Shown here: positions 1 through 14,463 of the stretch, in pieces
How the letters are laid out: each line of letters begins with the position of its first letter
How positions within the stretch are numbered: position 1 is the stretch's first letter
NCBI GenBank assembly: GCA_914767885.1
Contig: CAJZBQ010000005.1
Coordinates: 372,001-436,000 of the forward strand
Reading direction: 5' to 3'
Source: Blepharisma stoltei
Lineage: Eukaryota; Ciliophora; Heterotrichea; Heterotrichida; Blepharismidae
Length of the DNA: 64,000 bases
The notes under the pieces: generated by a model
What the model was told of the DNA's origin: nothing
The model's database searches: none
Seen by the model: only the letters and a program-made list of their open reading frames with translations
Made by a program: the position numbers and the translations under genes

Positions 1-3000
1 AGAATTTTTAAATGTTGGGGTGGATTTTAGCCAAGTTAAAAAAACATTTGGAGAATTGTTTTTGCTTATAGTTATTCAAGCTTATTTTATTTATTTATCT
101 AATCTTGGCACAGAGTTGCAGGTATTGCCATTAGACAGAGCAATGAGCAGAACATCAAAATTATCTATGAAAATTTTGATTTTTATAAAAAATGTTATAT
201 ATTCAAGCTGCCATTATTTTTCTCTTTTTATTAGTCTTTTATTTGTAATTCAAAGTCCTGGACTAATCTCACTTGTTTTTTGTCTTTTTTGTTTATTTTT
301 TATATTCAAGGCAAATGATATTTATAAATCTCAAGAAAAATTTGAACAATACAGACAAGCTTTCAAGAATTACTTAATTATTTTTATAATTATTGAGTTA
401 ACACTTCAAATAATTTATCAAATTCCTTTGCATTCATTTTCTCCCACTAAACAGGGTATTTTGTTTCCCCAAGGCTCTCCTGTAGATGGGTGAGACAGAT
501 TTAGCCTGCCACATGGTCTTTCCTTATCGGAACATTGGGCTATTCCAGATAGTAGTTCTATTCTATGGATCTAATCTCCAGGATAGATAATTAAAAGTCA
601 GAAATTCAAGAGGCTAGCCCTTCCATTTCCTCCTTTGAACTCCGAGATATTGGAGACTGATTTTGGAATTGAGAAAAGGCTTAAAATCAACTTATTACAG
701 GTCTTGGCTTGCTCGTCTATTGGTAACGCAGTCACCAAGGATCTTCAGAGAGATTCAACCTCTTTGCAACGTCAAAAAGTAGAACTTCTTCGAGTAAGAT
801 GACTCACCAGGTGATTATCGGCTCGAAAACTACCTTTCCTCTTCTTCACCACGTGACGTCAATGCACCTGTGAAATAGAACTCTATGTCTTCGCTCATCC
901 TTACCTTTTCGGCTTCAGTATTGAGTGGGAAGGCTATGAACTTCTGTGGTATGCTGTTTAGGTCGAGCTAAAGTTGTTCGCACAAGATTCCCAAAAATGA
1001 ATTTCTGGCAAACTATCGGTAAAAGGGAAAAATTCAAAACCTGGTGCGTAACTCCCACGTTGCCTTAATGATTTATAAATTGCTTTTAAACGCTTCTGAG
1101 CTTCCCTTTCAAACTATGGACCCTCCGTTTCCCTCGTGTAAAATCAAATCCTGAAAGCGGGCCAGAACTAGGCTCTGTGCATTATCAGAATTGCTTATCT
1201 TGTATAGTTGTACAGTTCTGGGTTCGCAAAGCCTTGCCACATATAAATAGTATGTGTTTGAGGCTGCATTGCCGGAGGCAATGCCCGGGCCGAGACGCTA
1301 TTTTATTTATGGAGCCGAGAGAAGGCAACCATGATCAGCAGTTAACTTCCTTATAGCATCAACATAACTTAACTTTGCATTCATATTATCCCTCTGTTTT
1401 CAAAGAAATATTGGAGGCGTTTGGATTGGTACAGTTGTGGAGTGCAGGAGAGTCTGGGATTGGAAGTACTAATATACAGAGAAAAAGAATATTTCTTAAG
1501 GTCTATTCATTCGGACTGTTACTTCTTGCTTATAGAATTATGAAGAATTCTGATTTTCAAGTTTATATTAATAAAAAAAGAGAAAAATTCAATGGAAAGG
1601 CAATATTAATTGGAATTAAAATGGCTCAAAAATTCAATGACAAGAGGGTGAGAAAAAATAATCAATATATTGCCAAAAAAGAAAAATTCGAAAATGAACT
1701 GAGAAAATTAGATTATATGATCAATTCATGAAATAATATTTTCTATGGAAATGAATCTGGAAGAGTAAAGATAGAAAGGTCTAAAACAATCAACCAGGAG
1801 GCAATAGATATGAATGCTGAGCTGAAAATAGATGCAAAGCGAAAGTTTGAAAAATTTTTGCTTTATTTTATTAATGAAGTACTTTTTGAAAAATTTATAA
1901 ATTCTCTGTATCATGAACCTTCAGTGTCTAATAATGATGAAAGTGTTTCGTGTGAGTCAGTAGCAGAAGAGAGGTCGCTTTATGAAATCAATTTTTCAAT
2001 TGAAGAATCATCTGAGAATGATTTCGAAAAAAATAAGATTTTTCAAATGAAATTCAAAGATTATTTTATAGCTATCCTTTTGGGAATTCTGAGCAACACA
2101 GAAAGCATTGTTTATTTCATGTTTATAATGAATCATATAATTTATGCAAGCCTTGAATCAATAGTTTTCCCTCTCTCTATTTTTGCTTATGCATTATTAG
2201 AATATCCTCGGCCTCGTCCTATATATTTCCGAATAATGACATTGTATGCCCAATTAGTAATTATTATTAAATACATCTTCCAACTTTCTCTTTGAAAGCT
2301 TTTATTTGGTGATGATGTCTTTAAAACTTACTATGACACTGGAAAAATAGGTTTCAACTTAGCAAGTAATACATATAGTGAAAATTTGATTAATTATGTC
2401 ATTTTAGATGCCTTATGCATGCTTGCTCTTTATGCACATGAATATTATTTAATGAGAACAGGACTAAGTGAGCGAAGCGAAACTGAGATTGAGTCTTTGG
2501 AAGAAGCTTATGCTAGAAATTCTCTTGAATATCCTGACATGCCAATAATTCATATAGACGAAAACCAAGGATTTTTTAAAAAAATCATATTAAAACTCAA
2601 CCTGTTTTTGCAGCGTTTAACACCTTATAATAAAGATGAAAAACCTGGAATTGACTTGTACACACCTATAATTCTTATACAATTATGAATATTTATATAT
2701 CTTTTGTTTTTCTTTTCAAAAATGGACTGAAATTATAGTAGCGCTTCAAATGTTTTTGTGTAAGTTTAACATAGGACGAATTCTTTCCCCGGAAGAATGG
2801 TTGTAGCTCTTTTATTTCATTTATTTATTATGCTTTTAGATCGATTTTTATATTTAAAAAGTACAAAGAAAGAAGTTGAAATATATATTGATCAAATAAA
2901 TATTGGATGAGAGTGAAGATCAGTAGGGAGATTTTCTTTGCATATTCTTTTAGTTTTAACTGTTCATGCACTGGTCTTCTGGTATTTCCCTATCAATGGA

Positions 3001-4416
3001 AACAATGGAATGTCAGGGACTCCATACTGCCTAAACTTATTTGAAGAAAAGCATTGCAATAATTTTCAAGTCAATTTTGCATTACAATGGTTTTATATTT
3101 TTTATGTCATTTATTTTATTTTAGTTACTTTGCAGTTTCAAGTCGGTCTTCCAAGTTTGAGAGAAGTTTCTTTTCCATTGATGAGGCATACCGATAAAAC
3201 TTCCAATATTTTTTTTAAGATATATAGAGGCCTGCCATTTGTATTTGAATTAAGAACTGTTATAGATTGATCTTTAACAAAAACTTCTTTGGTTTTTTTT
3301 GATTGATTAAGATTTGAAGATATAAATGCACAGCTGTACCAAAACCAATGCGATGCTGAAAGTAATAAGTCACATATAAAAGGGCAAACTATAGGGATTT
3401 TTTCTAAAATTTTCATTGGCGGATGTGTCATTTTATTTATCTTAGCAAGCATTTTCGCACCTTTGATTATTTTCAGCTCTTTAAATCCGATCATATATGA
3501 AAATTCTGTAAAAAAGATGAGCATCGAGATCGGAATAGTGACAGTTAACAATAACTATTATAATATTTTTACAGGATCAAAAGCATCAATATTGAAACAC
3601 ATCACATCTAAAGAGTGAAGCGAATTAAATTTCAATTCATTGAATGATGTAGTCGCTACTGAAAAAGATATAACACAAATAATCCAATTAGAAACCATCC
3701 CAGATAATTTTTGGATAATATCCCCAACCGCAAAAAAATTATTATGCACTTCATTAACGTCTTATAATTCCTCTTTCCCTGATTATTATTTGCAAGCAAT
3801 TTATAGTTTTGAAAGAAAATACCCAGCTTCTCAAACCCAAGTCCAGAATAATAAAAAGAAAAAATTAACAAATGACCAAGTTCATGCCTTAGCAAATATA
3901 ATATGCAATAATAGTAATGAAACTTTTAGCTGCCCAAAATGTTTTCCTGAAGTTATTATGATTCAGAGTGCAGGAGACGCAATTTCACCATCATTTATTA
4001 CAGACACAGATTATTATTTGCAGTTAGATATGAAATATGCAGGTAATTCAAGCTATTGAGAGGCTGGGTTTTGATGAAATGGAAATTTCAATGGCTTGAA
4101 ATTTTATGTGATTTCAAATAATTATAGCCCTGTCACTTTGAATTTCTCATTGATTACGTTCTATATATCAGTTGTGCTTTTAATAGGAAGGATTTTAAGG
4201 TCGATTGTGTCTGGATTGGCACAAAATATTGTTATGACGGTGATGCCAAATCCTAAACCGCTAATTAATCTTTGTGAAGGGATTTACGTAAGCAGAATCA
4301 CCGGAGATTTAGAGAGAGAAGATGAATTATATCACGAGTTGATTGATATAGCAAGATCCCCAGAAATCATAAAAATAATCACTGGCAGGTCTTCTATCAA
4401 AAACAAAAATGAGTAA
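1..4416 (+). CDS. Piezo-type mechanosensitive channel, C-terminal part (5' end outside window)
   Basis: Piezo proteins are very large plasma-membrane cation channels gated by membrane tension. The frame is open from the left edge to a TAA at 4414-4416. Many hydrophobic segments are seen. The Piezo anchor block is clear near 3228-3360 (LPFVFELRTVIDW, then SLVFFDWLRFEDI). The pore and C-terminal block follows: FAPLIIFSSLNP near 3459-3490, the last helix LIGRILRSIVSG near 4180, and a tail with LCEGIYVSRITGDLE. Several TGA codons sit at Trp positions (for example 1729 and 2293). One 15-nt intron lies at 2760-2774. The gene is split by a 935 bp insert (438-1372); dropping the insert plus one duplicated site keeps the frame exactly. 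Family assignment is confident; channel activity is inferred. Confidence 0.9.
438..1372. mobile_element. Retroposon-like insert in Piezo exon
   Basis: A GC-richer 935 bp block without long ORFs interrupts the Piezo reading frame. It is flanked by the 12-bp direct repeat CTTTGCATTCAT (426-437 and 1373-1384). Parts of it resemble two other inserts here. The stretch around 485-590 resembles 59880-59990, and the stretch around 1010-1260 resembles 44745-44990. Unlike the other exonic inserts of this class, its duplicated site contains no TA. Confidence 0.75.
2760..2774 (+). other. 15-nt spliceosomal intron in Piezo
   Basis: The sequence GTAAGTTTAACATAG has GT...AG ends. Its removal joins the two Piezo frames around a split GTG codon, giving continuous Piezo-like sequence. 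It is typical of the miniature introns seen in many genes of this window. Confidence 0.85.
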
Positions 4417-5059
4417 AAATATTTAAATTAGGAGTTCAAATTAATAATAAATATAGAAACAATTGAGAAAAATGTTTATATGAAATTTACAAGATTGTGA
4501 GCTTAGACTAAGCTATAATAATAAAATTTTACAAGCTTAGCAACAAAATAGCTTGTTTATGCTATAAAGCTTTAAATTTCACTTAAAACATATTGCGAGA
4601 ATGCAATTGTTTATTTAAATAGTGATTAAAATTGATTAAAATAAATTTAATTAAAATATTAGTTTTATAACTCGCTTTTAAATTATTTTACCATATCGGT
4701 GGCGCTCTACAATATTTACTTAATTGCAGCTCACCATTTCTCTCTGATTTTTCTCAGACAAGTTCTTCCGATTTTTAATATACTTATAGAGCCTTTTAAC
4801 TTTAATAAAACCCTTTCCAATTTTGGTTAATTAACGTAATATTTTAAATTGTTGCATTCTTTAAAGGGATGATTAAGAAGAAGCTCACCTTTTAACTCCA
4901 ACTTGCTGCTCATCAAGTCTTCCTAGTTTACATCATTTAAGATAATTCTAAACGAGCATCGTCTCAGGCTTGCCAGAAAACCTTCACTGGTAGCATTACC
5001 TCACTTTAAAAAATGACTCCTTTGCGCGCTTCACCAAAGGCTCCCTCCTGTGCCAAGCG
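4417..5059. other. Intergenic region, AT-rich then moderately GC-richer
   Basis: No credible gene on either strand. About 4430-4860 is plain AT-rich spacer. About 4870-5059 is GC-richer and resembles in composition the retroposon-like inserts elsewhere. I found no flanking direct repeat, so it is not called as an element. Confidence 0.5.
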
Positions 5060-5494
5060 TTAAAGCCTTCTGCCTAGGATAAGACCCTCCAGCCTGCTGT
5101 TTGGTGTTACTGATCCTGCTGGAGAAAGGCTCACATGGGAAGCCGAATCCATAATAAAACCTTTTCCAGCTTGATTTTTAATTGAACTTGTCCATTCATC
5201 ATAATTAGAAGCATCCCATATTTCGATTGCTGTTATTGTTACCAAAAATATTTTATGGGAATTATAAAATAACGCTAAAACACATCCTTGGTTAAGTAAA
5301 AAGTCAACATAATGGCTTGCTACATTTTGGAAGATATAGAAACCAAATTTCTCATGAGGCTTTTGCTGCATTCTTATATTCTGCAGCCATGCATTTCCAT
5401 CGTTGCTTTTAATTACTTTTTCTTTGGATTTTAAAGAAATCTTTATATTTCTCTTGCTGAACGAGTAGGGCTCAATATTTTCCTGAACTTCCAT
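5060..5494 (-). CDS. Hypothetical protein, 144 aa
   Basis: An open frame runs from ATG at 5494 to TAA at 5060. I do not recognise the family. The N-terminal two thirds are AT-rich in codon use and look like genuine coding (charged N-terminus, then a mixed segment with many aromatic residues). The last 15-20 residues lie in the GC-richer DNA that continues to about 4870, so the natural C-terminus may have been replaced by inserted sequence. There is no signal peptide, membrane segment or motif I can name. It lies between the Piezo and TBC genes with long spacers on both sides. Confidence 0.45.
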   Translation of the reverse strand: MEVQENIEPYSFSKRNIKISLKSKEKVIKSNDGNAWLQNIRMQQKPHEKFGFYIFQNVASHYVDFLLNQGCVLALFYNSHKIFLVTITAIEIWDASNYDEWTSSIKNQAGKGFIMDSASHVSLSPAGSVTPNSRLEGLILGRRL

Positions 5495-5898
5495 TATTAA
5501 ATTATAAAGCTGAAGCTAAAATATGAAGCTTCTACAATTTCCTGAAAAGTGTGCATAATAAATATTGAACTGGTAATGCATTTATTGGGTCAAAAATTGA
5601 TTAAAGCATATGGTGGAATTGTGCTATGTTAATAAAAACAAAAGAATTGCAATAAAAAAAATATAAATAGCATATGATCAATTAGAAAGATAAAATTACT
5701 CTGGATGCCTGTATTTAAGAAATGCTATTAAAAGTATATAGAAATAGCTACTTTCTCTATAAAAGTTTTAAAAGTGACTAGAAACTTAAATCATGCTATA
5801 TAAATGCCATTTATTTTCAATCAATTCGATACAGCTTAAAGTTGGACAAATGCTATATTTTAGTTTTAAACTTAATCTAATATTCAATATTAGTGGAT
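5495..5898. other. AT-rich intergenic spacer
   Basis: About 400 bp of AT-rich DNA between two minus-strand genes. I see short recurrent words such as TGCTAT but no gene, RNA or clear inverted repeat. Confidence 0.5.
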
Positions 5899-8541
5899 TT
5901 AAAAAGAATCAACAAATTCTTGAATGCTCTCAAACTCTTTTCTTAACTGGATAAGCATTCTATTCGTCACCTTGATTTTCATCATATCATTAATAAACTT
6001 CTCGTTAAAAACTTCTGGCTGAAACGTCGGAAAGCTTATCGACATCATAATCGTCATAATTTCTTCAAATTTTTTATTCAAAATCAACGGTTTTATTTTT
6101 TCGATGATTAAAATTGACGCTTTTAATATAATTTTTCACCCTTTCTATATAAAAATTACATATAAAAACTGGTCCCATAACTGTAATAAAAGTGCAGGTC
6201 TTTGGTTCAGCAGCCCTGCGAATATTGTAATAAATCAAGAAGAGGAGTAGTGGCTGGAATTTATTGTTTCTGAGTTAAAAACCAAGTGAGTGTCAGGAGA
6301 GATTAAGGATATAAGCCTATCTAAAGAAAAGAAAAAATACTTTAGTTTGGGGAGATCTTGAGAATATAGATCTTCCATCTTCATATTCCTTATCATTTCA
6401 TCTAAACACCAGAATGTAGTTTCTTCATCTTGAAATACAGAATATAAAGTCCCTGCTATGTAGTTCATCCCTTGGCAATATCCAATATCTATCCTATAGC
6501 AGGCATAGGCTCTGAGTATTTGTTTGACGATATCTGAGTTAACTCTTGAATTTCCTGAGTAAGTTCGCAGCATATCCATAGAAATAACGTCTTCAAGCTC
6601 CTTTATGGAGTTTCTGTTACTATGAAGGTGCTCTAATACCTCTGAATACTTGCGTCTTGGGTGATAGAGTAATGATTTTCAAGCTAATTTCCTGACTGGA
6701 TAAATCTTGTCTTCGAGCAATGCTTTCTTATATATTTGAGCTTTTAGGATTATATTCCACGACTTACAAACTTCAAGCAGAGTGAAATAATCATTTTTAG
6801 TAAGAAAATCCAATGTAAGGCCTATAAACATATTTTCTCCTCATATTGCTCTTTCAGTTGTGCGTTCTTTAATAGATTTGGCATAGCCTCTTTCACTTAT
6901 AGTAAATCCTGGCTTAAGACCATGCAATTCATATAAAATTGATAACACTTTTTTTTTCTCAAGTCCTGATTTTTTCGCAGCTTCCATAATCAAGTTTGTA
7001 GCTATATCACAATCTGTGTTTAGGTTTATCATATAAAATATAAACTCATTCAAAATTTGGCTTGCAGAACTTTTTTCAACAGTTTTAATCGAGAATTTCT
7101 TATAGTATGGGTCTCACTTTTTCTTTGTGCGTCTTAATTTCTTTTTATTTCTATGGAAATTTTCGTTTTCTGTTATAATTTTCGAATTTATTGCTCTATC
7201 AATCGTTTTCGATCAAATTTTTCTATCTTGAAATTTATCATTTGCTAAAAATTTAAACAAATAGCTCCGAGCTCCATCTAGCGTATAAAAATTGTGAGAT
7301 AAAATAACAATTTTATAAAAAGCTACTATATCAGAGTCGATTTCTGGGTTAAGATTTTCTAAAACTGAGTTCACAATTGTAGAAAGCGTCACGATATTAT
7401 AAGGCTCTATGAATGCAGAATATTTCCTAGTCTCCAAAATTTCACAAAACATTATCCTTCCTTCAGGACTCCTAATAATTTCATTAATTGGATCATTCCC
7501 ATTATCATCAAATGGGGATGCCTGCAGCATCGGACTATCATCACATGTATAAAAGTCTGCTGATTTTTTCCTTTCTCTAGGAATAATCGCATACAGCTTT
7601 GACTTAATAATTGCCACGTTGTCTTGCATTGGCTCATATGGAATATTCGAAGAAATATAAGAATCTTCTATGCTAAGAGGATCTTGCCCTTTTTCTTTCA
7701 TTTGTGCTTTTCAGCCTTCATAGGTTATTCATTCTTCTCTTGGGACTTCTTTTAAGGATCCTAAACAATCCTTTTCGAAGTTATTTAAATCATCTTTTAT
7801 TGAAATTTCTGAAAGCGACTGCGATACATTTTCTGCTAATTTATTTAAAAATTGAGCATGTTGCTGCTCGGTTTTTGCGAATTTTTCGATCATTCCTTTG
7901 ATAAAAATAAGCCGGCTTTCTTCATTTGCTTTTAATGAGTTGGAGATGTCTCTTCTAACTATGTCGTATTCAGTTCATTGTTTTCGCTCTTCAGCTAATG
8001 AAGCGAAGTAGTTTTCATTAGCAACTTCTGCATGAGTTTTCATTTCTTTCGCATTTAATGCGGCTAATTCCATTCTCTTTTTTTCGTGCTCTAAATTCAG
8101 CATAATTTCTGCTTTTTCTTGTTTTGTGTGCGCTTTTAGATACTCGTTTCTCATTTTATATACATTTTCTCTGGCTTTAGTTAACTTGTGTGCAGCTTTT
8201 TTACCCTTCTCGATCAGTGAATAATGATGCAATGAAAAACTTTCTTTAAAAAGCTCTAAGGCTTCAATAAATTTTGTATCGATTTTTCTATATAAATTTT
8301 ACTTCGCAATTAATAGGTTTTGGCTTGATATTGATTTGACTACAGAATTAAACGCGGCAAGCGCAAAAGAAATCGTTGCAGAACTTTCGGTAACATCTAA
8401 ATCTTCGGCAATATCGTTAAACAGTACTGCAATGCTATCTTTGACATGTCTATAGCCTTTGAAAAATGATGTTAGCTCATTTAAACTTTCGATGCTTTTT
8501 TGAAGGAAAAATTCCGGAATTTTATAGCTTTCAAAATCCAT
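5899..8541 (-). CDS. F-BAR plus TBC (Rab-GAP) domain protein
   Basis: Reading TGA as Trp and removing two 15-nt introns (8288-8302 and 6145-6159) gives exactly 870 codons plus stop. The N-terminal about 230 residues are coiled and charged (KLTKARENVYKMRNEYLKAH) and read as an F-BAR/FCH membrane-curvature domain. A middle region of unknown kind is followed by a TBC domain in the last 250 residues. Both catalytic fingers of Rab-GAPs are present: the IxxDxxR arginine motif (ISMDMLRT, near 6556-6580) and the glutamine motif YCQGMN (near 6460-6480). WFITIF and LWDQFLY helices follow. It would stimulate GTP hydrolysis by a Rab on a curved membrane. It is transcribed divergently from the SAM gene, with 76 bp between the starts. 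Confidence 0.85.
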
Positions 8542-8617
8542 AATTTTCTTATTAATTTATTCGCCTAATTGAATCAAAAATTTAATTATATTTAAAAAAT
8601 AAAATAGCTTTAAAATA

Positions 8618-9433
8618 ATGATAAGAAATCCATTGGAATGGTCCGTTAGCGATGTTGTCCATTGACTTCAAGTAATAAATTGCTCTGGAGCTCAAGAAGT
8701 TTTTATGTATCATGGAGTTGAAGGTAAAGATTTATTGCAGCTCACAGACTCAGATTTACGCTTTGATTTTAAGTTTAAACGAATTCATGATCGCAAATAT
8801 ATTTTAAGAAAAATCCAGGAATTAAAAAATATAAATTCTGCAGTGATTGAAGTACAATTTCGGGACCAAACCTGCTCAGTTCGAATTTCTGATCTTCAGT
8901 CTTATACATTTGAAAATCTTAGAAAAGATGCTGCAAGATATTTTGGAATAGATGAAGAAAAAGCTATTATTCAAGATAGGCATGGATTAGTATGGGGAAG
9001 TATAAGCGTTGCTTGTATTTTTGATAGCAATTTAAGGCAAGAAGAAGCCTTATATTTGCAATTAATTGAAGAGGCAAATAATAGGCAAAGCTCTCCTGAA
9101 AATCAGGCAGCACTCAGTCAAAACGAAGAAGATTTCAATGAAGATAATCCTTTTCATGAGACTTCAAAATCAATAGAAGAATCCAGCCCTTGGGCTGTTA
9201 AAGAAGAAATGGCCTCAAGAGAAGAAAGCCAAGAGCAAAGGAAAAGGAGAAATAAAAGATCCCAAAATCCAAGCTCTGGTGGATCAGCAAATAAAACAGG
9301 AAAAAACTCATCATTAATTAATCCGAAAAATGCTGCTAGCAATTCAGGATCAGAAAGAAGTGGAAGATCCAATAGATTAAATGAAGATGAGGAAGAACTA
9401 AGAAGTGTGTTGAAAATTATAAAAAAAAGCTAA
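8618..9433 (+). CDS. SAM-domain protein, 271 aa
   Basis: The ATG at 8618 starts a sterile alpha motif within the first 65 residues: a W-S-V-x-D-V-V-x-W-L core, then GAQEVFMYHGVEGKDLLQL and a final helix ending in IRKIQEL-type sequence. The key Trp in the core is encoded by TGA, so a standard-code reader would miss the true start. SAM domains mediate protein-protein or RNA contacts. A second globular stretch (residues about 75-140) is unassigned. The last third is low-complexity, Ser/Asn/Lys/Glu-rich and probably disordered. The gene ends at TAA 9431-9433. The partner and cellular role cannot be read from the sequence. Confidence 0.75.
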
Positions 9434-9656
9434 AATTTAATTAAGTTTATTTAAATTTTTAATTAAATTCAGAGATTTAAATAAAAATGAGTATTGATTA
9501 GCTCTTATATTTTTTGAAGGTATAAGAGATGTTTAAGACAGTTCATTAAACAAATCGACCTTATTTTAATTAATTTGGATAACTTTGGATTTTCCTATAA
9601 TAAAAATCCTGAAATTTACTTTTTTTTAAAGTTATGTGAATATCTATACTATTGAA

Positions 9657-11839
9657 TTAATTTATCCCACCAGCAGTTTCTACACAAAATACTACGAGCC
9701 CAATCAACCCAAAAATCGAAGCTAAAGCCATTATAGCCCAGCACAGAACGAGAGTCATTTTACCGGTTTTGCCTCTGAATGTCTTAATGTAAAATCAGCA
9801 AGGCAAAATAAAGCATACGATAGGGCTTAATGTAGATCCTAATACAGTCAATAATTAATACGGTGGTGACAAAATAATTCCTTGCCTATGACGCACCACT
9901 TTGGGCGCTAAAATGGCTTTATAGCCTAAATAAATGTTCAGGCCTTCGATTCTAACTCTAAGCTTGCTGTATGGAGGGCGTATGATGGTGGGTGACTTTG
10001 GGAGTCAGCTGGGTTGGTGACCATTTAAGTCCAGGTATTGATTATCCGGATGGTTTTTGGGCCACAGGTTCTTTCCCTGCCATTTCGGAAGGTCATGATT
10101 CTTTTTTTCTGGGTTTCATCACCCTTCCTCAAGCAGCTAGCATGAGGCATCGGGCTAACCTTTGCCTCCATAACACCCCCCACAAGATGCTCAGTTCAGA
10201 TGAGTCTTTCTAACGCGTTGAAACTCAGGGATACAGTGCAAACCTTTATTCTGGGAGAAGACTGCTCTTGATGGAGCTCAGGTAACAGATACTATTTCCT
10301 GCAAGTAAGGGTCTGGTGGTTTAAAAGCATGCAGAGGCATCACATCTGGAAGACCTTAAGCCGCCTGATTTAATTCAATACAGTCACTATCACCCTAATA
10401 TTTGGAATAGCAAGAGAAATCCCCATAGCTGATAATAGCATTATAGCAGTAATAAACATATGATTTTTTGAGGAAACTGGCTTTTCTCCCCAAACAAATG
10501 AAAATATGGCTTGCCTGCATGGATAAAACGACAATGGACAACCAGTTAGTGCAATAGCAAGTGTTGCACAGGTCGCCTAAATAAAGTTTACAAGTATCAT
10601 CACAACGTTCCCATTTTCATAGTCCCCATTTAAAATTTCATCAGGAAAGTCAAGGGTTGAATATTCTTTGTAAAAAGTAAGATATCCAAATATCCCGATT
10701 AATAAGTAAAGTCCTAACGCCATACCTAAGCTTCTATTTAAAACTTTAAATCCTCTAGTTGTGGTTTTTCTTTGAAGTTCTTCATATATAGGAAGAGCAT
10801 AAGGCTGAGAAGTAAAGGCAAAAATTATGATAGGAAAGACTTCAAAAACGGTTCAAGAAGTTTTCATTTCTGTGGCTTCTGATATTCGTTCTCCGCAACT
10901 CCCAAATCTCATACTGAAAAAAGTAAAGGTGATGGCAAAACATAAATAAACCAACGAAAAAAAGCAAATAGTTGATGTGTATTTTAATGAAGTCATCTGC
11001 TTAAATAAGCATAAAGGGAAAACTATGAATAAAGTAATTATGCAGCCCCACAAATACTCGCTTTGTAATACGTCATTATCTGTACCGATTCTTTTTAAAA
11101 TCAGTGGAACCAAACTTTTCAGCAGCACTAAAAAGGTGACAGCAGCACCATAGTTGCTTATAATCAAACTAATCTCTGTAAATACCTTCATTTTAGTCCC
11201 AAATAGCCTTTCCCCTATCATATTATAAGTATCTAGCCCAAGATTTTCGGCAACAATAATAAGTAATTGCGATGCAATAAGACTACACATCATTCCAATA
11301 ATGATTAAAATAATTCCAAAATAAAATCCAGCAAGATTAACAGCATACGGCAATAAAAGAATTCCAGCTCCCATTGTTGACGCCAAAATATTAAAAATAC
11401 TGCTCTTCATCGACCCAGGGCTGAATTTTTCTCTTACTCCCCCCTCTGTTAGTGAAACAAAACCTTGGAAAAATCCCTATTTTTGCCTAAAAGCCCACCC
11501 TCCGAAACAAAAAAACTTTTGATAAAACATAAATTTTACAAATTAGATTTAATATTCGATTTCAATTTTTTGCGAATTTTTTTTTTTTAAATTTCAAAAA
11601 AAACATTTTACGATAAAATTTAAAAAAACAAAATTAATCCCCCTCCGTGGGCAAGCAACATTTTTTTGTTCGCTCACGGATGGGGAAGAATTTAAGAAAT
11701 TTGCTGGTTTTTTTAAAATATAGATGAGCCTATCTGTTCTTGTAATGGCTCTATGTTTTTTTGTTCCAAGTTCTTCTAATATTGAGACCCTTAATTCTGA
11801 GCTATCTTCGGTGTTATCTTCATCAAGAACGATGCTCAT
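9657..11839 (-). CDS. Amino-acid transporter (AAAP/SLC38-like), split by two inserts
   Basis: The protein starts at ATG 11839 and ends at TAA 9657. Removing the 255 bp MITE (11437-11691) with one TTA, the 526 bp insert (9851-10376) with one 10-bp repeat, and a 15-nt intron near 10578-10592 leaves exactly 458 codons. That is the usual length for an 11-TM amino acid/auxin permease family member. A short acidic N-terminus is followed by the signature of the first helix (TMGAGILLLPYAVNLAGF) and about ten more hydrophobic segments, including FPIIIFAFTSQPYALPIYEE and IALTGCPLSFYPCR. It would move amino acids across the plasma or a vacuolar membrane. The substrate is unknown. The start is only 16 bp from the end of the RWDD4-like gene. 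Confidence 0.85.
9851..10376. mobile_element. Retroposon-like insert in transporter exon
   Basis: A GC-richer 526 bp block flanked by direct repeats AATACAGTCA (9841-9850 and 10377-10386). Splicing it out restores the transporter frame. The repeat contains a TA. A 73-codon frame inside (9992-10213) has no recognisable domain and is not called as a gene. Confidence 0.75.
11437..11691. mobile_element. CTCCCC-family MITE, 255 bp, in transporter exon
   Basis: The left end CTCCCCCCTCTG follows TTA (11434-11436). The right end, read outward, gives a degenerate ATTCTTCCCC, and TTA follows at 11692-11694. The interior carries the family's AT-rich core, and GCTCACGGATGGGG near the right end is a typical inverted-repeat tail. 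Removal at TTA rejoins the transporter frame. Confidence 0.85.
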
Positions 11840-11855
11840 ATTAAAATCCTATTAA

Positions 11856-12393
11856 TTATTTTTTTGATAACTATGCTAGAATTTACATGTGAAATTATAT
11901 CAACCCAATCATGCCCTCTTTGAAGCTCACCATTAGCATTCATAAACTTATATTGTTTTCGCTTTTGAGATTTCGATAAACCAGACTGTTTTGGCTTACT
12001 GACAAATTCTTCTTCATATTCATCAATAACTGGATTTAATAATTCATCAACGATTCCTCAGTTATCTAAATTGTCTTTTAGCGAGACATACACATTAAAA
12101 GTAGCTGGACCTCCTGCGTTTTCTTCAGCCTACTTTTATAATACGATTTTTGCAATTTTTTGAGTAAGATCATCCTTTGTATTTTGGCTCAGCCGGTTGT
12201 CTGAAATAGTGAAAATCAAAGGATTTGTCGGGTAATTTTCTGGCCAAATGATTTCAAAGCTGATAAATGGTCGAGTTTCTAGCTGTGGGATTGGGATTTG
12301 GAGCTCTAATAAATTCCCATCCTGTCTGACAAATTCTCCTTCCATAAGCATGAACTGAAGTGCCTCTAGTTCTTCCAGCTGCTCAGCATTCAT
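11856..12393 (-). CDS. RWD-domain protein, RWDD4-like
   Basis: ATG at 12393. A 15-nt intron (GTATTATAAAAGTAG, near 12120-12140) and a 16-nt intron near 11871-11890 are removed to give 168 codons. The N-terminal RWD domain starts EQLEELEALQFM and contains the YPTNPL loop typical of RWD/UBC-like folds. The C-terminus has QKRKQ followed by GELQRGHDWVDIISHL. This resembles the conserved tail of RWDD4 (basic QKRK then a W-N/D-W-V-D helix). The function of RWDD4 is poorly known. The tail becomes RWDD4-like only if the 16-nt intron is spliced, which supports that intron. Confidence 0.7.
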
Positions 12394-12435
12394 TTAATAA
12401 AGCCAAAATTAAATGTGAAAAATTATTTATCCAAA

Positions 12436-14378
<1,943 letters not shown>

Positions 14379-14463
14379 TTTCAAATTACAAAAATAGTCT
14401 CATTACTGTCGATATGAGAAGCAAGCAAATTAATTTAATTAGATTTTAATTAAGATGTAAATT

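Noticed and set aside
9992-10213. 73-codon frame inside the transporter insert
   Set aside because: No motif, inside a mobile piece; GC-rich DNA opens frames by chance.
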